A DNA stretch of 64,000 bases from the NCBI RefSeq assembly GCF_020360975.1, contig NW_025408677.1:310001-374000 (forward strand). The letters are read 5' to 3'. The notes below the pieces were generated by a model. That model worked only from the letters and a program-made list of their open reading frames with translations. It ran no database searches and was not told the origin of the DNA. The translations under genes were made by a program, and so were the position numbers. Below are positions 63,823 to 64,000 of this stretch, in pieces (the stretch's first letter is position 1; each line of letters opens with the position of its first letter). The stretch comes from Hirsutella rhossiliensis. Its lineage: Eukaryota > Ascomycota > Sordariomycetes > Hypocreales > Ophiocordycipitaceae.

Positions 63823-64000
63823 GCCAGGCACATACGAGCCTTGACGGCTATAAAGATGTATTGGCACTATGAACAAAGACTCAAAGCTAAGGAGCAAGAA
63901 AGAAAGACTAGACTACACGACCGAGCTGGCCCTTATGTGCATATGCACGAGGTTACCTCAGCAGCGCTCAGGTAAGCACGAGGTCGCACGTGGGCACGTG

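Larger units (their letters stand above)
59465..64000 (-). mobile_element. Copia E, LTR retrotransposon running off the window
   Basis: Minus-strand Ty1/copia element. The purine tract GAGTGGGAG (59465-59473, as CTCCCACTC on plus) borders a 3' LTR start TGTCACAGGC on the minus strand at 59464. Upstream follow RNase H, reverse transcriptase, integrase, protease and Gag, with frames overlapping by small shifts. The 5' LTR is not seen before 64000; 63820-64000 may be leader sequence. Confidence 0.85.

Overview
The window looks like a transposon-dense (accessory or subtelomere-like) block of a filamentous ascomycete chromosome, most likely Sordariomycetes. The reasons are short fungal introns (44-78 nt, GTAAGT/GTATGT donors, CTAAC-like branch points), TATA boxes with pyrimidine-rich leaders, a fungal pseudokinase family, and the element mix: Helitron, Ty3 chromovirus, several Ty1/copia families, pogo/Fot1-like, MULE, hAT and a RNase H-bearing LINE. 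The taxon is inferred from gene style only.

Layout. 1-1835: no recognisable gene. 1947-3123: secreted M43-like metalloprotease, three exons. 3428-3948: 175-bp minisatellite leading into a Helitron (about 4132-10177; HUH Rep plus PIF1-like helicase). 10202-10520: hAT remnant cut by a copia element (copia C, 10522-17989). The 5' LTR of copia C is split by a 6-kb DNA transposon (10657-16618, TIRs, TA target duplication) that carries an integrase-like transposase and two companion genes; a 278-bp palindromic mini-element sits inside its left TIR. 17990-23409: chromodomain Ty3 element. 23410-24479: truncated copia D. 24919-30602: complete copia A with 5-bp target duplication. 30619-33762: two host genes, an intact-looking four-exon ferric reductase/NOX-like gene and a pseudokinase whose first intron holds a solo LTR. 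33882-36276: pogo-like element.

36279-55954 is the most unusual part. Two copies of a composite transposon (a MULE with a 5'-truncated LINE lodged 5-10 bp from one terminus) lie in inverted orientation around a copia element (copia B). The right copy is flanked by a 9-bp duplication (AAAAGAAAG) and sits in the copia B 5' LTR; the left copy has a further pogo-like element in its TIR and lacks matching flanks. Another pogo-like element sits inside copia B. 57849-58264: small secreted Gly/Ala-rich protein gene. 58638-64000: LTR fragments, an 80-bp tandem repeat and a further copia element (E) running off the right edge.

Only four loci look like host genes: the metalloprotease, the ferric reductase, the pseudokinase and the small secreted protein. 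The rest are nested mobile elements whose order of arrival can be read from target duplications. Many ORF breaks are single-base homopolymer differences between otherwise identical copies, so part of the apparent pseudogenisation may be assembly error.
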